Part shown: positions 4,524-5,530 of the stretch, one piece after another
How the letters are laid out: each line of letters starts with the position of its first letter
Position numbering within the stretch: the stretch's first letter is position 1
DNA from: an uncultured Faecalibacterium sp.
Lineage (GTDB): Bacteria; Bacillota; Clostridia; Oscillospirales; Ruminococcaceae
Direction: 5' to 3'
Assembly (NCBI GenBank): GCA_945982465.1
Contig: CAMFSB010000126.1
Coordinates: 1-5,530 of the forward strand
Length of the DNA: 5,530 bases
Notes under the pieces: generated by a model
Told to the model about the DNA's origin: nothing
Seen by the model: only the letters and a program-made list of their open reading frames with translations
Databases searched by the model: none
Position numbers and translations under genes: made by a program

Positions 4524-5530
4524 GTGAATGCAGAGCTTTTGGAAAAATATGCCGATTTCATCGTGCGGGTGGGCGTGAACGTCCAGCCCGGCCAGACGCT
4601 GATCGTCAACGCCCCGCTGGAGGCCGCGCCGCTGGCGCGCCTGTGCGTGAAAAGCGCCTTTGCCGCCGGCGCGCGGGATGTGCGCGTGGACTGGAGCGAC
4701 GACCAGGTGGCCCGCCTGCGCATGGCGCTGGGCAGCGAGGAGGCCCTGTGCGATGTGAAGCCCTATGTGGAGCGCAGCTATCTGGATTTTGCCGAGAGCG
4801 AGGGCGGCGTGTGCGTGCTGCACCTGCTGGCCGATGACCCGGAGATCTATGCCGGGCTGGACGGCGGCAAGATCAACCGTGTGGGGCTGGCCCGCCGCAA
4901 GGCGCTGGCCAACTGGCGCGTGTACACCATGAACGATAAGATCCAGTGGTGCATTGCCGCCATGCCCAGCGCGCCCTGGGCCAAAATGATCTTCCCCGAG
5001 CTGCCCGAAGCCGAGGCGATCGAAAAACTGTGGGATGTGATCTTTGACGTGTGCCGCGTGACCGGCGGCGACCCGGTGACCGAGTGGCGCGCTCATGTGG
5101 AAAAGCTGGGCCGCCTGCGCGACACGCTGAACCAGCTGCAGCTGGAGAGCGTGCACTTTGCCAGCGGCAACGGCACCGACCTGACCGTGGGCCTGGCCGA
5201 CGGCCATGTGTGGGAGAGCGCGGCCAGCGTGGACGACCGGGGCACCAAATTCATCCCCAACCTGCCCACCGAGGAAGTGTTTACCGCCCCCCACAAGGAC
5301 CGGGTGGAGGGCATCGTGTACGGCACAAAGCCCTATGTGTACAACGGCCAGCTGATCAAGGGCTTCCATGTGACCTTCAAGGATGGCCGCGTGGTGGAAT
5401 ACGGCGCCGAGGAAAACGAAGCGCTGCTGGGTGAGCTGCTGGATTCCGACGAAGGCGCCCGCCGCATCGGCGAGGTGGCGCTGGTGCCCGCATCCAGCCC
5501 CATCAACCGCAGCGGTGTGCTGTTCTATAA
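4524..5530 (+). CDS. M29-family metalloaminopeptidase (3' end outside window)
   Basis: The frame is open from GTG 4524 to the right edge: 335 codons plus two bases, about 80% of the usual 400-415 residues. The product resembles AmpS of Bacillus, PepS of streptococci and aminopeptidase T of Thermus (family M29). These are cytoplasmic dimeric enzymes that remove N-terminal residues from peptides using two metal ions. Family landmarks: the N-terminal EKYADFIVRVGVNVQPGQ (7-24), FASGNGTDLTVGL (212-224), and NLPTEEVFTAPHKD (246-259), which carries the first metal-ligand Glu (about 250). IGEVALV (315-321) carries the second ligand Glu317. The later ligands (His, Tyr, His, Asp) lie beyond the window, so an intact site cannot be confirmed. 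Codons are strongly G/C-ending (GCC, CTG, GTG, ATC), unlike the glycan genes. It is a housekeeping peptide-turnover gene with its own promoter and no functional tie to the glycan operon. Confidence 0.92.
   Translation, partial: MNAELLEKYADFIVRVGVNVQPGQTLIVNAPLEAAPLARLCVKSAFAAGARDVRVDWSDDQVARLRMALGSEEALCDVKPYVERSYLDFAESEGGVCVLHLLADDPEIYAGLDGGKINRVGLARRKALANWRVYTMNDKIQWCIAAMPSAPWAKMIFPELPEAEAIEKLWDVIFDVCRVTGGDPVTEWRAHVEKLGRLRDTLNQLQLESVHFASGNGTDLTVGLADGHVWESAASVDDRGTKFIPNLPTEEVFTAPHKDRVEGIVYGTKPYVYNGQLIKGFHVTFKDGRVVEYGAEENEALLGELLDSDEGARRIGEVALVPASSPINRSGVLFY

Noticed and set aside
4449..5369. A 306-codon open frame on the minus strand
   Set aside because: This is the typical GC-rich antisense shadow of the M29 aminopeptidase. 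Its low-complexity H, A, V, G, Q composition is that of a reverse-frame translation, and the frame runs through the stem-loop and promoter.

Overview
The window looks like chromosomal DNA from a gut-type Firmicute. A member of the Oscillospiraceae/Ruminococcaceae, such as a relative of Faecalibacterium, Gemmiger or Subdoligranulum, fits best. This is an inference from strong Shine-Dalgarno sites, the protein families and the mixed GC content; no rRNA or other marker gene is present. It holds two divergent transcription units separated by about 570 bases.

Left unit, minus strand (4059 down to 1): a surface-glycan module of three genes. It reads from a strong extended -10 promoter into an NAD-dependent sugar epimerase/dehydratase-family (SDR) enzyme (3955-3098). 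Next is a compact family 2 glycosyltransferase (3101-2181) that overlaps the SDR gene by an ATGA junction. Last is a large multidomain family 2 glycosyltransferase (2160-1, running off the left edge; 720 codons visible), which starts 20 bases after the preceding stop. The logical reading is that the SDR enzyme makes or modifies a nucleotide sugar and the two transferases build it into a cell-surface polysaccharide. The exact sugar cannot be read from the sequence. The large transferase has an unrecognised N-terminal region, a complete GT-A domain, and a C-terminal region containing two copies of an F-x-P-C-x-x-G-G beta-rich motif 134 residues apart.

Middle (3956-4523): the glycan-operon promoter with inverted repeats on both sides of it, a stretch with no convincing gene (one 33-codon small ORF with a good ribosome binding site is noted), a good sigma-70-type promoter facing right, and a perfect 12-bp GC-rich stem-loop.

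Right unit, plus strand (4524-5530, running off the right edge): an M29-family metalloaminopeptidase, 335 codons visible. It is much more GC-rich (high 60s by eye) than the glycan genes (low to mid 50s by eye), so a compositional boundary lies near 4460-4520. This suggests that the glycan module is an exchangeable or acquired block beside a housekeeping gene.

Long open frames opposite all these genes (for example plus 307-2184 and 2007-3212, minus 5369-4449) are antisense shadows and are not annotated. No tRNA, rRNA, CRISPR array, insertion sequence or clear new defence system was found. The most interesting items are the tandem C-terminal repeat in the large transferase, the palindrome behind the operon promoter, and the one-sided terminator-like hairpin in the aminopeptidase leader.
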